In this document: in pieces, positions 42,920 to 51,497 of the stretch
Layout of the letters: every line of letters begins with the position of its first letter
Position numbering within the stretch: position 1 is the stretch's first letter
From: Solwaraspora sp. WMMD1047
GTDB lineage: Bacteria; Actinomycetota; Actinomycetes; Mycobacteriales; Micromonosporaceae
Direction of reading: 5' to 3'
Length of the DNA: 64,000 nt
Assembly: GCF_029626155.1 (NCBI RefSeq)
Contig: NZ_JARUBL010000001.1
Location: forward strand, 5,794,501-5,858,500
The notes under the pieces: generated by a model
Databases searched by the model: none
Seen by the model: only the letters and a program-made list of their open reading frames with translations
What the model was told of the DNA's origin: nothing
Translations under genes and position numbers: made by a program

Positions 42920-43689
42920 CGGTCTACTTCATCGGCGCCGGGCCGGGGGCGCCAGACCTGATCACGGTACGCGGACAGCGGCTGATCGCCCGCGCGCCGG
43001 TCTGCCTCTACGCCGGCAGCCTGGTGCCGGCCGAGCTGCTGGCCGACTGCCCGCCGGGCGCGACCCTGATCGACACCGCCGAGCTGACCCTGGCCGAGAT
43101 CGTGGCGGCGATGGTCGCCGCGCACGCCGCCGGGCAGGACGTGGCCCGGCTCTGTTCGGGCGACCCGGCGCTGTTCAGCGCGGTCGCCGAGCAGACCCGC
43201 CGGCTGGACGAGGCGGGCGTGCCGTACGAGATCGTGCCCGGGGTGCCGGCGTTCGCGGCCGCGGCGGCCGTGCTGCGCCGGGAGCTGACCGTGCCGGCGG
43301 TCGGGCAGACGGTGATCCTGACCCGCGCCCGGGCCCGGTCGACGCCGATGCCGCCCGGCGAGGAGCTGGCCACGCTGGGGCAGGGCGGCGCCACCCTGGT
43401 GCTGCACCTGGCGATCGGCCGGATCACCGAGCTGGTCGACGAACTCGTTCCCCGGTACGGGGCCGACTGCCCGGTCGCGGTGGTGGCGCACGCCAGCCGT
43501 CCGCAGGAGGTGGTGCTGCGCGGCACGCTCGCCGACATCGCCGACCAGGTGCGGCGGGCCGGCATCCGGCGGACCGCGGTGATCGTCGTCGGTCGGGTAC
43601 TCACCGCCAGCGAGTTCCCGGACAGCTACCTCTACTCCGCCGACCGGGTCCGGCAGGCTCCGCAGGATCGGGCAGACTCGGCCCGGTGA
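42916..43689 (+). CDS. cobM: CobM, precorrin-4 C11-methyltransferase
   Basis: A 257-residue SAM-dependent methylase of the tetrapyrrole family: VYFIGAGPGAPDLITVRGQRLI, CLYAGSLVPAELL, ARLCSGDPALFSAVAEQTRRL, YEIVPGVPAFAAAAAVL and RSTPMPPGEELATLGQGGATL are diagnostic of CobM/CbiF. It methylates C-11 of precorrin-4 to give precorrin-5. The GTG start overlaps the cobL stop and the stop overlaps the cobF start, both as GTGA. Confidence 0.95.
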   Translation: MTVYFIGAGPGAPDLITVRGQRLIARAPVCLYAGSLVPAELLADCPPGATLIDTAELTLAEIVAAMVAAHAAGQDVARLCSGDPALFSAVAEQTRRLDEAGVPYEIVPGVPAFAAAAAVLRRELTVPAVGQTVILTRARARSTPMPPGEELATLGQGGATLVLHLAIGRITELVDELVPRYGADCPVAVVAHASRPQEVVLRGTLADIADQVRRAGIRRTAVIVVGRVLTASEFPDSYLYSADRVRQAPQDRADSAR

Positions 43690-44459
43690 GGCAAATCATG
43701 ATCATCGGAATCGGGGCGGGCGACCCGGACCAGGTGACGGTGCAGGCGGTGCGGGCGCTCAACCGCGCCGACGTCTTCTTCGTGCTCACCAAGGGCGACG
43801 AGAAGCAGGACCTGGTCGACGTCCGGCGGGAGATCCTCCGCCGGCACGTCGCGCGGCCCGCGTACCGGATCGTCGAGGCCCGCGACCCGGACCGGGACCG
43901 GACCGCGGACCGCTACGCCGAGGCGGTGGCCGACTGGCGGCGCCGCCGCGCCGACGTCTACGAGCGGCTGATCCGCGACGAGCTACCGGCCGGCGGCTGC
44001 GGGGCATTCCTGGTCTGGGGCGATCCGGCGCTCTACGACAGCACCCTCGGCATCGTCGACGAGCTGCTCGCCCGGGGCACGGTCCCGTTCGAGTACACGG
44101 TGTTCCCGGGCGTCAGCAGTGTCTCGACGCTGGCCGCCGGGCACCGGATCGGGTTGAACCGGGTGGGCCGGCCGTTCCAGGTCACCACCGGCCGTCGGCT
44201 GGCCGCCGACGGCTGGCCACCCGGGGTCGACGACGTGGTGGTGATGCTGGACGCGCAGTGCGCCTTCGCCGGGTTCGCGGACCAGCGCACCCACATCTAC
44301 TGGGGCGCGTACCTCGGCACGCCCGACGAGATCCTGATCTCCGGGCCGGTGGCCGAAGTCGCCGACCGGATCCGGGCCGCCCGGCGGGCGGCCCGCGACC
44401 GCAAGGGCTGGATCATGGACACCTACCTGCTGCGCCGCGGGGCCGGGGACGGTCAGTAG
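43686..44459 (+). CDS. cobF: CobF, precorrin-6A synthase (deacetylating)
   Basis: A 257-residue methyltransferase found only in the aerobic pathway; it methylates C-1 of precorrin-5 and releases the acetyl group. Motifs: MIIGIGAGDPDQVTVQAVRALNRAD, VRREILRRHV, LVWGDPALYDSTL, FPGVSSVSTLAAGHRIGLNR and VDDVVVMLDAQCAF. The C-terminus is the usual MDTYLLRR. Its 3' end overlaps the convergent L,D-transpeptidase gene by seven bases. Its presence with CobG shows that the organism makes B12 by the oxygen-dependent route. Confidence 0.95.
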   Translation: MRQIMIIGIGAGDPDQVTVQAVRALNRADVFFVLTKGDEKQDLVDVRREILRRHVARPAYRIVEARDPDRDRTADRYAEAVADWRRRRADVYERLIRDELPAGGCGAFLVWGDPALYDSTLGIVDELLARGTVPFEYTVFPGVSSVSTLAAGHRIGLNRVGRPFQVTTGRRLAADGWPPGVDDVVVMLDAQCAFAGFADQRTHIYWGAYLGTPDEILISGPVAEVADRIRAARRAARDRKGWIMDTYLLRRGAGDGQ

Positions 44460-45298
44460 ACCCAGATCCGGGTGCCGATGGGCAGCTTGTCGTTGGTCCA
44501 GAGCCAGTTCATCGCGGCGACTGTGAGCCGGGCGCAGCCGTGCGAGGCCGGGTACGGCGGGACGCTGTGCGCGCCGTGCACCGCGATCCCGCCGTTGAAG
44601 TACTTCGGCCGCCAGAGCATGCCGAGCGGGGCGTCCCGCCAGCCGTCGATGTCCCGGGAGACCGTGAACTTGCCGGGCGGGGTGACGGCACGGTAGGTGT
44701 TGCCGTCCTGCTCGTAGTTCTCGTTGTTGCCGGTCGAGGTGTTGAAGATCTGGCTGATCCGCCCGTCGTCGACGAGCATCAGCACCTGCCGTTTGAGGTC
44801 GATCTCCACGACGTACCCGCTGCGGCTCTTCGCCTTGGGGCGTGCCCCCTGGTCCAGGGCCTTTTCGGTGTTCGGGCCGACAATCCCGTCGCGACCGATG
44901 CCGGCGCTCTTCTGCAGCGCGTACACGGCCTGCTGGGTGAGGGAGCCGAAGCTGCCGTCGGCGCCGCCGTTCCAGTAGCCGAGCTCGGTGAGGCGCTCCT
45001 GCAGCGCCGTCACCTCGGGTCCGGTGGCGCCGAGCCGCAACCGCTGCGGGGTCGGGGACGGGGTCGGCGCGGCCGGACTCGACGGCGCCGGCCGGGTCGG
45101 CGGGGCGGTGGTGGGACCGGTCGACTCATCGGCCCCTGGCCCGGCCGGGGTCGGCTCGGCGGCGGATGGTTCGGAGGTCGCGGGGGCCGAGGTGGCCGTG
45201 CCCGGACCCGCCTGGTCCGAGGCGTCGCCACCGCAGCCGGTGACGAGCGTGCCCGCCACCAGCAGCGCCACCGTGCCGGCCAGAGCTCTCCGCACCAC
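44453..45298 (-). CDS. L,D-transpeptidase lipoprotein
   Basis: A 281-residue secreted lipoprotein. A signal peptide ends in the lipobox LVTGCGGD. A long Pro/Ala/Thr linker leads to a peptidoglycan-binding domain (GPEVTALQERLTELGYW, FGSLTQQAVYALQKSAG) and a C-terminal YkuD catalytic domain (VVEIDLKRQVLMLV, IAVHGAHSVPPYPASHGCARLTVAAMNWL with the catalytic His and Cys). It would form 3-3 peptide cross-links or attach proteins to the cell wall. The GTG start has GGGAGGGAG just upstream. A GAGAACTTCTC palindrome lies 49 bases before it. Confidence 0.92.
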   Translation of the reverse strand: MVRRALAGTVALLVAGTLVTGCGGDASDQAGPGTATSAPATSEPSAAEPTPAGPGADESTGPTTAPPTRPAPSSPAAPTPSPTPQRLRLGATGPEVTALQERLTELGYWNGGADGSFGSLTQQAVYALQKSAGIGRDGIVGPNTEKALDQGARPKAKSRSGYVVEIDLKRQVLMLVDDGRISQIFNTSTGNNENYEQDGNTYRAVTPPGKFTVSRDIDGWRDAPLGMLWRPKYFNGGIAVHGAHSVPPYPASHGCARLTVAAMNWLWTNDKLPIGTRIWVY

Positions 45299-45346
45299 AA
45301 CTCCCTCCCTACCCCAGGTCTCCCTTCCTACCCAGGTGTCACACCC

Positions 45347-45357
45347 GAGAACTTCTC
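45347..45357. promoter_or_regulatory. Short palindrome GAGAACTTCTC
   Basis: An 11-nt perfect dyad between the L,D-transpeptidase start and the FG-GAP stop. It may be an operator or a short hairpin. No regulator is adjacent. Confidence 0.3.
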
Positions 45358-45402
45358 AGGGCGGCCGGCCCGGCGTCAAGGACGGGACCGGTGCCGCACC
45401 GC

Positions 45403-47109
45403 TCAGCCGGCCAGCAGGCCCGGGCCGATCCGGCTGATCCGCCCGCCCGCGACCGGCAGATCGGCCGGGCGGTAGAGCGTGACCGCCGCCAGCCGGACCA
45501 GTGCCGGCCGCGCCGGTTCGCCCCGCCGGGGCGGATCGCGATCCAACCGCAGCTCGGTGAGCAGACCGATCGAGGTACCCGACGGCGCCTCGGACAGGTC
45601 CTCGTGGGCCGAGCCGACGAAGATCTCCAGCGGGCCGACCCCGTCCAGGTCGAGCAACGCGGCCGACGCGCCGAGGTAGTCGTTCTCCTCGGCGCGGTCG
45701 AGGTGGTGCGGGTTCGGCTTGCGGCCACCCGCCGGCGCGGCGCCCTGGCGGTACGCGTACGAACCGGCGCCGGTGGGGCCGTTGGCAGTGCCCGGCAGCA
45801 GGTAGACCGCACCCGCGTCCGGCACCGATCCGACGCTCATCGTGTTCGCACCGACCAGCAGATCCGGGACGCCGTCACCGGTCGCGTCCCCGGTGGCCAG
45901 CGAGAAGCCGAAACCGCCGCCGGTGGAGTCCTGGTCCGATTCACCGGGCACGCCCGGGGTGTCCTGGTTGATCCGCCGGTGCCCGGCCGCGCTGAGGCCG
46001 GCCGCCGCGCCGGGCAGGTAGACGATCTCGCCACTGCCGTACCGGGGCAGTCCCAGCACCAGATCCGACCGGCCGTCCAGGTTCAGGTCGGCCATCGCCA
46101 GCACGTCGACCGGCAGGCTGCCGGTCAACTCGAACTGCCCCTCCACCTTGCTGGCCCGGGTCGGGTCCGGCCCGCCGGCCGAGCCCGGGAAGAGGGTGAC
46201 CATGCCGTGTACGTCGCTTTCCCGGGCGCCCCGCCGGAAGCCGCCCACCGCCAGATCGCCGTAGCCGTCCCCGGTGAAGTCGCCGATCGCCAGCGACCCA
46301 CCGAAGTACTCCTCGACCAGGCCGGACCAGCCGGCGAGCACCTGGCGTACCACGATCTCGCCGGTCCGGGTGAGCCCGTCGGCGCCGCCGCGCAGCACGG
46401 TGACCGAGCCCCGGAACGGCGGGTGCCCCGCGACGTTCGCGCTGCCGTCGCTGACCGCCAGGTCGTCCCGGCCGTCGCCGTCGACGTCCCCGGCGGCCAG
46501 CGCGCCGACGGTCAGGCCGGTCAGCAGCCGGACCCCGGCCCGGTCGAGGCCGGCCGGACCGCCCTCGTAGACGAAGAGACCGTGCTCGAAGACCGTCGAC
46601 GAGACGGTCCGGACGGCGGCCACGGCCAGGTCGCCGATCCCGTCGCCGTCGAAGTCGCCGCTGGTGAACTCCAACTGGAAGCGCCAGTCCGGGTACGACC
46701 CGGTGGGCGCGGTCAGGGTCTGGGCCGCCGACCGGCTGGAGTAGCGCACGTGCAGGGCCCGGCCGAGCTGTTCCACCGTGGTGCCGACCACCAGTTCGTC
46801 CCGGCCGTCCCCGTCGAGGTCGAACCGGGCCGGCGCCCGCTCGGCTGCCGCCGGCTGGCCGGCCTGCGCGGCGGCCGGTCCACGGACCGCTGGCGGCCGG
46901 CCGGCCGGCTCCTGGGTGGCGGTGGCAGGTCGGCCGGGCCGCGCGTCGGGTGCCGGGCCGGCGGCCGACGGTCCGCTCTCGCCAGCGGCCGTCCGGGTTG
47001 GATCGGGCAGCGGTGGCGGCGCGGTGGCGGCACTCGCCGAGCTGGCGAGGATGCCCAGCAGGGCGGCCGCTCCGGCGGCGGTCAGGCGGATACCCCGGGC
47101 CAGCTTCAC
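45403..47109 (-). CDS. Secreted FG-GAP/VCBS repeat protein
   Basis: A 568-residue protein with a signal peptide (KLARGIRLTAAGAAALLGILASSASAA), a Pro/Ala-rich region to about residue 95, and then seven FG-GAP blades of an integrin-alpha-like beta-propeller. Ca-binding loops of the D-x-D-G-D-G type recur: DLDGDGRDELVVG, DFDGDGIGDLAVA, DVDGDGRDDLAVS, DFTGDGYGDLAVG, DLNLDGRSDLVLG, DATGDGVPDLLVG and a degenerate DLDGVGPLEIFVG. Such proteins bind surfaces, sugars or proteins outside the cell. GTG start with GAGGA six bases upstream. No enzyme motif is visible, and it is not part of an obvious operon. Confidence 0.85.
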   Translation of the reverse strand: MKLARGIRLTAAGAAALLGILASSASAATAPPPLPDPTRTAAGESGPSAAGPAPDARPGRPATATQEPAGRPPAVRGPAAAQAGQPAAAERAPARFDLDGDGRDELVVGTTVEQLGRALHVRYSSRSAAQTLTAPTGSYPDWRFQLEFTSGDFDGDGIGDLAVAAVRTVSSTVFEHGLFVYEGGPAGLDRAGVRLLTGLTVGALAAGDVDGDGRDDLAVSDGSANVAGHPPFRGSVTVLRGGADGLTRTGEIVVRQVLAGWSGLVEEYFGGSLAIGDFTGDGYGDLAVGGFRRGARESDVHGMVTLFPGSAGGPDPTRASKVEGQFELTGSLPVDVLAMADLNLDGRSDLVLGLPRYGSGEIVYLPGAAAGLSAAGHRRINQDTPGVPGESDQDSTGGGFGFSLATGDATGDGVPDLLVGANTMSVGSVPDAGAVYLLPGTANGPTGAGSYAYRQGAAPAGGRKPNPHHLDRAEENDYLGASAALLDLDGVGPLEIFVGSAHEDLSEAPSGTSIGLLTELRLDRDPPRRGEPARPALVRLAAVTLYRPADLPVAGGRISRIGPGLLAG

Positions 47110-47217
47110 GTGACGTCCTCAGGTCAGGCAGATCCGGCGCGGGCGGATGCCCCGCAGACCTGCGCAGGTGTGAACCCGTCCCGACGGGTCGGGAAGGACG
47201 AGGCTAGCCGACCCGTG

Positions 47218-47239
47218 GCCGGCGGGTTGCCCCGCCGGC
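47218..47239 (-). terminator. Hairpin after the oxidoreductase-methyltransferase gene
   Basis: GCCGGCGGG / CCCGCCGGC, a 9-bp perfect stem with a TTGC loop, right behind the stop codon of the minus-strand gene. Confidence 0.6.
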
Positions 47240-47240
47240 G

Positions 47241-48821
47241 TCAGCTCCTGCGTACCGCCCGCAGCACCGCGTCGCGGATGGTGACCTGTTGACCCTCGGG
47301 GTCGGTGACCTGCCGCTGCGGCGCCGCCGCGACCACGACCTCCCACTCGTCCGGGTCCAGAGTGGCCGCCACCTGTTCGGCCGTGAACATCAGCTCCGGC
47401 AGCCTGGGCCGCCGCAGCGAGGTCTCCAGGTCCGACGGGTGGTGGCCGACGATCAGCAGGGTTCCGCCGGGCCGCACCGCGGCGGCCAGCCGGCGGTGCA
47501 GGTCGGTCAGCCCGGGCGGCGGCAGGTGCACGAACTGCGCCGACACCAGGTCGTACCGCTGGCGACCCGGGTCCCAGCTCAGCACGTCCGCCGGCTGCCA
47601 GGTGATCCGCTGGGCGACCGCCTCCCCGGCCTCGGCCGCGTGCCGGGCGGCCCGCTCCAGCGCGACCGGTGACACGTCGACGGCGGTCACCTGCCAGCCC
47701 TGAGCGGCCAACCAGATCGCGTCGCCCCCCTCCCCGCTGCCGACGTCCAGCGCCGCCGCCGGGGTGAGCCCGGTGGCGGTGCTGACCAGGTGCGGATTCG
47801 GGTTGCCGCTCCAGATCCGGTCCGACGAGGCGTACCGCTCGTCCCAGAACTCCCGGGTGAGCATCTGCCCGATCTGCTGCCGCCGCTCGGTGACCGCGCG
47901 ATCGGTCTCCTCGGTGATCAGGTCCGCGTTGATCGCGGCGGCCGCGGCCACCCCACCGGCGGCCGCCATCACCACCTGGGCCATCAGGTCGGTGACGTTG
48001 CCCGCCACCCAGACGCCCGGCACCTCGGTGCGGCCGGTCGGGTCGGCGGCCGCGAAGTGCTCGCCGACGCCGCGTTCGTGCGGGGTGGGGCGCAGTCCGA
48101 GATCGTGCAGGACGGGCGAGGAGGCAACCATCCGGGACGTCACGGTGACCGCCTGCCGGGCCACGATCCGCCCGTCGGCCAGCCGCACCCCGGTCAGCCG
48201 GTCGTCGGTCACCTCCAGGGACTCGACCGGCCCGGTGACGACCCGGATGTCGCGGGCCGCGAGTTGCTCGGTCTGCTCCGGCGTCAGCGCCGGCGCGGTG
48301 TTTGTGAACAGCACCACGTCCGGCGACCACTGCCGGAACAGCAGCGCCTGGTGGACCGCCCACGCCCCGGTGCCGAGTACGCCGATCGCCTGGTCGCGGA
48401 CCTCCCAGCCGTGGCAGTAGGGGCAGTGCAGCACGTCGCGACCCCACCGCTGCCGCAGGCCGGGGAGGTCGGGCAGCTCGTCGACGAGCCCGCTGGTGAC
48501 CAGCAGCCGCCGGCCGGTGACCCGGGCGCCGTCGGCGAGGGTCACCTCGAACCCGGCCTGGTCGCGCCGGGCCGCCACCGCCTCGCCGACCCGGATGACC
48601 CCGCCGTAGTGCTCGACCTCCTTGCGGCCGGTCTGGACCAGCTCAGCGGGGCTGATGCCATCCCGGGTCAAGAATCCGTGCACCCCTTCGGCCGGGGTGT
48701 TACGCGGTGAACCCGCGTCGATCACCAGCACCGACCGGCGGGCCCGGCCGAGCACCACCGCCGCGCTGAGGCCGGCGGCCCCGCCGCCCACCACCACGAC
48801 ATCGAACTGTTCCTGGGTCAT
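47241..48821 (-). CDS. FAD oxidoreductase - SAM methyltransferase fusion
   Basis: A 526-residue two-domain protein. Residues 1 to about 310 are a thioredoxin-reductase-like flavoprotein: FAD motif VVVVGGGAAGLSAAVVLGRARR, LHCPYCHGWEVRDQ (C-P-Y-C active site), NAD(P) motif VLGTGAWAVHQALL, and GVWVAGNVTDLMAQV. Residues about 335-526 are a class I methyltransferase (REFWDERYASSDRIWSGNPNPHLV, ALDVGSGEGGDAIWLAAQGWQVTAVDVS, FVHLPPPGLTDLHRRLAAAVRPGG). The methyltransferase part resembles thiopurine/tellurite methyltransferases (TehB-like), so a redox-then-methylate detoxification of metalloids or thiols is plausible but unproven. GGAGG nine bases before the ATG. Divergent from its likely XRE-cupin regulator. 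Confidence 0.88.
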   Translation of the reverse strand: MTQEQFDVVVVGGGAAGLSAAVVLGRARRSVLVIDAGSPRNTPAEGVHGFLTRDGISPAELVQTGRKEVEHYGGVIRVGEAVAARRDQAGFEVTLADGARVTGRRLLVTSGLVDELPDLPGLRQRWGRDVLHCPYCHGWEVRDQAIGVLGTGAWAVHQALLFRQWSPDVVLFTNTAPALTPEQTEQLAARDIRVVTGPVESLEVTDDRLTGVRLADGRIVARQAVTVTSRMVASSPVLHDLGLRPTPHERGVGEHFAAADPTGRTEVPGVWVAGNVTDLMAQVVMAAAGGVAAAAAINADLITEETDRAVTERRQQIGQMLTREFWDERYASSDRIWSGNPNPHLVSTATGLTPAAALDVGSGEGGDAIWLAAQGWQVTAVDVSPVALERAARHAAEAGEAVAQRITWQPADVLSWDPGRQRYDLVSAQFVHLPPPGLTDLHRRLAAAVRPGGTLLIVGHHPSDLETSLRRPRLPELMFTAEQVAATLDPDEWEVVVAAAPQRQVTDPEGQQVTIRDAVLRAVRRS

Positions 48822-48876
48822 CTGCGACCACCTCCGCGACCACCATCCGCCGGTCGACGTCCGGCGGCAAGCATCC

Positions 48877-48891
48877 TTGCCGTTATGGCAA
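48877..48891. promoter_or_regulatory. Inverted repeat TTGCC-N5-GGCAA in the divergent promoter
   Basis: TTGCC(GTTAT)GGCAA lies 10-24 bases before the XRE-cupin start and in the 79-bp gap shared with the oxidoreductase fusion. It overlaps the probable -10 (CAAACT) of the regulator, so one bound dimer could control both genes. Confidence 0.6.
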
Positions 48892-48900
48892 ACTGGGTCG

Positions 48901-49500
48901 ATGACCGAGGACCTCGCGGACGTACTCACCGCCGTCGGCCCCCGGCTGCGGACGCTGCGGCGGCAGCGGGAGACCACCCTGACCGACCTCTCGGCGGCCA
49001 CCGGGATCTCGGTCTCCACCCTGTCCCGGCTGGAATCCGGCCAGCGCCGCCCCACCCTGGAACTACTCTTGCCGCTGGCTCGCGCGTACGGGGTCCAGAT
49101 CGACGAACTGGTCGGCGCGCCGCCGACCGGCGACCCCCGCATCCACCTGAAGCCGGTGGCCCGCAACGGAATGACCATGATCCCGCTGACCCGGCGGGCC
49201 GGCGGCCTGCAGGCGTACAAGCTGATCATTCCGGTCCGCCGGCAGCCGTCCGAGCTGAAGTCCCACGAGGGGTACGAGTGGATGTACGTCCTCAGCGGCC
49301 GGCTCCGGCTGCTCCTCGGGGATCAGGACCTGCTGCTCGGCGCGGGCGAGGCCGCCGAGTTCGACACCCGCGTCCCGCACTGGTTCGGCAGCGCCGGTCC
49401 GGCCGCCGCCGAGGTCCTCGTGCTCTTCGGCAGCCAGGGCGAACGGGCCCACCTACGCGCGAACGCCCAGGTCCGGTCCGCCCGCACCCCGACCGCGTGA
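48901..49500 (+). CDS. XRE-family regulator with cupin sensor domain
   Basis: A 199-residue regulator. An N-terminal XRE helix-turn-helix (RLRTLRRQRETTLTDLSAATGISVSTLSRLESGQRRPTLELLLPLA) is joined to a C-terminal cupin barrel (LKSHEGYEWMYVLSGRLRLLLGDQDLLLGAGEAAEFDTRVPHWFGS). H-x-(3-4)-E in SHEGYEW and the later His are the metal-site positions. The cupin would sense a small ligand or metal. It is divergent from the oxidoreductase-methyltransferase gene, with an inverted repeat between. No ribosome binding site is seen at the ATG. Confidence 0.88.
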   Translation: MTEDLADVLTAVGPRLRTLRRQRETTLTDLSAATGISVSTLSRLESGQRRPTLELLLPLARAYGVQIDELVGAPPTGDPRIHLKPVARNGMTMIPLTRRAGGLQAYKLIIPVRRQPSELKSHEGYEWMYVLSGRLRLLLGDQDLLLGAGEAAEFDTRVPHWFGSAGPAAAEVLVLFGSQGERAHLRANAQVRSARTPTA

Positions 49501-49546
49501 CCCGGGTCGCGGCCCGCGCCCGGTCCGGGCTCGGGACGGCGTCGGG

Positions 49547-51211
49547 TCAGTGGGCGCGGTGGGCGGCGGAGTCGAAGTCGGCGTACCCGCCGTCGCCGCC
49601 GAGGTCCTGGACCCAGAGGCCGGCGAAGGCGCCGGTGAAGCCCCACGCCTCGGGCTCGCCGGTGGCGAACTGGGCGGCGTGCTCGTCGGAGAGGATGGTG
49701 GCGTCCAGTTCGGCCGGCAGCTGCCGCCAACCGGTGGAGCTGGCCGACGCGTACGCGAACCGCAGCACCGGGCCGTCGAAGGTGACCCGCAGCCGGATCC
49801 GGTCGATGCCGGTCAGGTCCACCTGGCAGCCGGGGTGCGGGGTACGCACCCCCCGGTCGCAGGAGAGCAGTTCCAGCACCCGCCGGCCGTCGTCGCTGGC
49901 GGTCAGGTACGCGAAGTGCCAGTTGCGGGTGTTGTAGTAGGCGGTCACCCCGGCGAGCTGCCGGAACGACGCAGGCTGGAACTCCATCGTCGCCTCGAAC
50001 TCGAACCTCGGCGCGGTCACCCGCCGGGCGACCAGGCTCGGTCGCTGCCGCCCGACCGGTGACTGTCCACCATGGATGCGCAGGTGCGAGGGGCGGGCGC
50101 TCAGGTCGACCCAGTCCGGGGTGGCCGGGCGCCGCAGGGTGGACCAGTCCGGGCCGAGGGTCGCGGCGTCGAAGTCGTCGTGGCTCGCGGTGCCGTCGCT
50201 CTCGGCGCCGTCGTCCGGGTCGGCGGTCGCGGCGGCGGCCGGTGCCGGCACCAGCTCCGCCGGCACCCCGCCGTCGACACGCGGCCACTCACCCGCCGGC
50301 CAGCTCACCCGTTGGATCGCCGTCTCCCGGCCGAGCACACAGTTGCCCAACGGCGTGTACGGCCGGGCCACCAGGTGTGCCAGGTACCACTCGCCGTCCG
50401 GGGTCTGGACCAGGCTGCCGTGGCCCGCCTTCTGCAGCGGCAGGTCCGGGCGGCCGCGCGAGGTGAGCAGCGGGCCGGCCGGGTCCGACTCGTACGGGCC
50501 GAAGAGGCTCTTCGAGCGGGCCACGGTGACCTGGTGTTCCCAGCTGGTGCCGCCCTCCGCGGTGACGAGGTAGTACCAGCCGTCCCGGCGGTAGACCCGC
50601 GGGCCTTCGGTCAGGCCGGTCTCGGTGCCCCCGTAGATGATCTGCTCGGCGCCCACCAGGCGCCGGGCGGCCCGGTCGTACTCCTGGATCTGGATGCCGG
50701 CAAACCGTTCCCGGCCCGGGCGCCAGTCGGCGGACATCGCCAGCAGCCAGCTCCGGCCGTCCTCGTGAAAGAGCGCGGCGTCGAAGCCCCGGGCGTGCAG
50801 CGGAACGGGGTCGGACCAGGGGCCGGCGAGGTCCGGGGCGGTGATCAGGTAGTTCTGCGGGTCCCAGTAGCCGCTGGCGAAGCTCGCCACGTCCGCGTAC
50901 ACCAGGTAGAACAGGCCGTCCGCCCAGCTCAGGTCGGGTGCCCACACGCCACAGGAGTCGCCGGCTCCGGTCAGGTCCAGCAGTCGCCGCTCGGTCAACA
51001 CGCCGCCGAGCGGACGCCAGTTGACCAGGTCCGTCGAATGGTGCAGACGAACGCCGGGGTACCACTCGAAGGTCGAGGTGGCAATGTAGTAGTCCGGACC
51101 GACGCGCAGGATGACGGGATCGGGATTGAATCCGGGCAATACCGGATTACGGATTAAACGGACTCCCGCGTCCTTCGCTGTCTCGGCGACGGTGGTCTTC
51201 GCGCTGGTCAT
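49547..51211 (-). CDS. GH43 family beta-xylosidase/arabinofuranosidase
   Basis: A 554-residue glycoside hydrolase of the two-domain GH43 type. The five-bladed propeller (residues about 20-310) carries the catalytic Asp in NPVLPGFNPDPVIL, the pKa-modulating Asp in RGFDAALFHEDGRSW and the acid Glu in TETGLTEGPRVYRRDG. The second part (about 345-550) is a beta-sandwich of the DUF1349/GH43_C2 type (FEFEATMEFQPASFRQLAGVTAYYNTRNWHF). There is no signal peptide, so it acts on imported xylo- or arabino-oligosaccharides in the cytoplasm. AAGGGGCGAG before the ATG fits. It is divergent from the sugar ABC importer. Confidence 0.9.
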   Translation of the reverse strand: MTSAKTTVAETAKDAGVRLIRNPVLPGFNPDPVILRVGPDYYIATSTFEWYPGVRLHHSTDLVNWRPLGGVLTERRLLDLTGAGDSCGVWAPDLSWADGLFYLVYADVASFASGYWDPQNYLITAPDLAGPWSDPVPLHARGFDAALFHEDGRSWLLAMSADWRPGRERFAGIQIQEYDRAARRLVGAEQIIYGGTETGLTEGPRVYRRDGWYYLVTAEGGTSWEHQVTVARSKSLFGPYESDPAGPLLTSRGRPDLPLQKAGHGSLVQTPDGEWYLAHLVARPYTPLGNCVLGRETAIQRVSWPAGEWPRVDGGVPAELVPAPAAAATADPDDGAESDGTASHDDFDAATLGPDWSTLRRPATPDWVDLSARPSHLRIHGGQSPVGRQRPSLVARRVTAPRFEFEATMEFQPASFRQLAGVTAYYNTRNWHFAYLTASDDGRRVLELLSCDRGVRTPHPGCQVDLTGIDRIRLRVTFDGPVLRFAYASASSTGWRQLPAELDATILSDEHAAQFATGEPEAWGFTGAFAGLWVQDLGGDGGYADFDSAAHRAH

Positions 51212-51291
51212 CTCGCCCCTTCGTCACGCTCCGATCAGACGGTCGGGCGACTCTCGACCGGCACCGACCGGAACTCCCGCAGTTCCGGAAA

Positions 51292-51312
51292 GTTCCAGAA
51301 TTGGAACGTTCC
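51292..51312. promoter_or_regulatory. Overlapping palindromes between GH43 and the ABC importer
   Basis: GTTCCA-GAAT-TGGAAC (51292-51307) overlaps the perfect GGAACGTTCC (51303-51312), with a related CCGGAA just upstream. Repeated half-sites suggest a sugar-responsive repressor or activator acting on both divergent units. No regulator gene is next to them. Confidence 0.5.
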
Positions 51313-51365
51313 ACCCACTGCGAGTCGGCCCTCACGATAACCCTTGTGCGCGCGCCTGACGAGTC

Positions 51366-51394
51366 TTGACCTAACCCGGGGCAGGGCGTAGCGT
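51366..51394 (+). promoter_or_regulatory. Candidate promoter of the sugar ABC operon
   Basis: TTGACC (51366-51371), 17-base spacer and TAGCGT (51389-51394), about 100 bases before the binding-protein start. The intergenic region 51212-51497 holds nothing else that I can name. Confidence 0.5.
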
Positions 51395-51497
51395 GCCCGA
51401 AACATACCGGTCAATGTCTGAAAGTTTGCCAACTCACCAGCAATCACCCCACCATGACGGACGTCAGGCGCGGGGTTGGGCATTCGGGAGGAATCCG

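Noticed and set aside
47790-48710. 306-codon plus-strand frame opposite the oxidoreductase fusion
   Set aside because: Antisense shadow; composition typical of such frames.
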